A DNA stretch of 56,899 nt from a virus: positions 1 through 56,899 of the IMG/VR virus record IMGVR_UViG_3300010400_000024; one strand, 5' to 3'. The stretch's first letter is position 1, and each line of letters opens with the position of its first letter. A program made the position numbers and the translations under genes. A model generated the notes under the pieces. The model ran no database searches, was not told where the DNA came from, and was given only the letters and a program-made list of their open reading frames with translations. This document shows, in pieces, positions 56,808 through 56,899 of this stretch.

Positions 56808-56899
56808 GTAGCGAGACTACCCCCCGTAGTCTCTCTCCCCCGGCGGGTAAGATAGAGGTTCCCCTGAATCCATCTTACCCGCCAATTTTATTGTATACA
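56684..56899 (+). CDS. Possible partial gene running off the right edge
   Basis: 72 open codons from an ATG with AAGGCAGG upstream, no stop before the end of the window. It overlaps the strong hairpins at 56680-56883, so it may be a chance frame. Confidence 0.3.
   Translation, partial: MLLRLPTLHFDPKGLAANRDEMAHSVEGSLRNINSVAKLMFRSETTPRSLSPPAGKIEVPLNPSYPPILLYT
56813..56883 (+). terminator. Hairpins at the right end
   Basis: GAGACTAC-CCCCC-GTAGTCTC (56813-56833) and GGCGGGTAAGAT/ATCTTACCCGCC (56842-56853, 56872-56883; 18-nt loop) followed by AATTTTATTGT. The second could be an intrinsic terminator, though its U-tract is broken. Confidence 0.42.

Noticed and set aside
1-56899. Prophage or integrated element with attachment sites
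   Set aside because: No integrase, repressor, att-like direct repeats or host genes at either end.
56890-56899. Circular junction (TTGTATACAA palindrome when the ends are joined)
   Set aside because: No terminal repeat is shared by the two ends; a 10-bp palindrome across the join is not enough to claim circularity.

Overview
The window looks like an almost complete genome of a virulent, tailed siphovirus-type phage. It has a large terminase, a DUF935-type portal, a Mu-I-like protease/scaffold, a major capsid protein, head-tail joining proteins, a tail tube, a frameshifted tail assembly chaperone, a 1,681-residue tape measure, distal tail/fibre proteins and a lysis cassette, plus a full replication set. 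I see no integrase, repressor or transposase. The host is probably an actinobacterium with moderate-to-low G+C. This is inferred from an Rpf/transglycosylase-like protein at the left edge, the style of the tail and endolysin genes, and one apparently leaderless transcript. No closer host can be named.

Layout. 12-4025 (+): an Rpf-like muralytic protein, small zinc-ribbon proteins, an SNF2-type helicase and a secreted HExxH protein. 4032-16108 (+): a sigma70-like promoter with a hairpin leader, then recombination and replication genes: a Cas4/RecB-type nuclease, a Sak4-like ATPase, a DUF669-like ssDNA-binding candidate, a primase-helicase, DUF3310, a UDG-PolA fusion and a RuvC-like resolvase. 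A TIM-barrel hydrolase-like protein and a zinc/HTH protein close this arm. 16111-16155 is a hairpin between convergent operons. 16173-45827 (-): one long late operon running right to left (possible small terminase, virion-surface proteins, a long repeat protein, SNase, terminase, portal, protease, capsid, connectors, tail, fibres, endolysin and holin). 46070-56899 (+): about 40 very small genes, mostly of unknown function, many overlapping by ATGA/TAATG, interleaved with promoters and an unusual number of long inverted repeats that look like structured non-coding RNAs.

The most unusual content is in this right arm. At least ten elements of about 60-160 nt are closed by long, near-perfect helices with complex interiors. 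Four of them (47954, 49140, 49406, 49714) share an outer helix, a single purine-purine mismatch and a 13-16 bp inner helix; a fifth (56680) has the same plan. Two carry a tRNA-like T-arm or T-loop without being tRNAs. One has a textbook H-type pseudoknot and one a kissing-loop interaction. Several share helix arms with a neighbour, so alternative folds exclude one another. A 10-nt motif, TAATCACACA (one copy TTATCACACA), occurs five times just upstream of start codons. Its first nine bases are exactly complementary to a loop of one of these RNAs, and another RNA can pair 9 bp with its own copy. This suggests an RNA-based regulatory network.

Promoters in the right arm have the form TTGACA-N17-TANNNT with constant spacing. 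I infer early/middle transcription rightward from 4.0 kb and from several right-arm promoters, and late transcription leftward from about 45.9 kb. All assignments are from reading the sequence only; no database search was possible.
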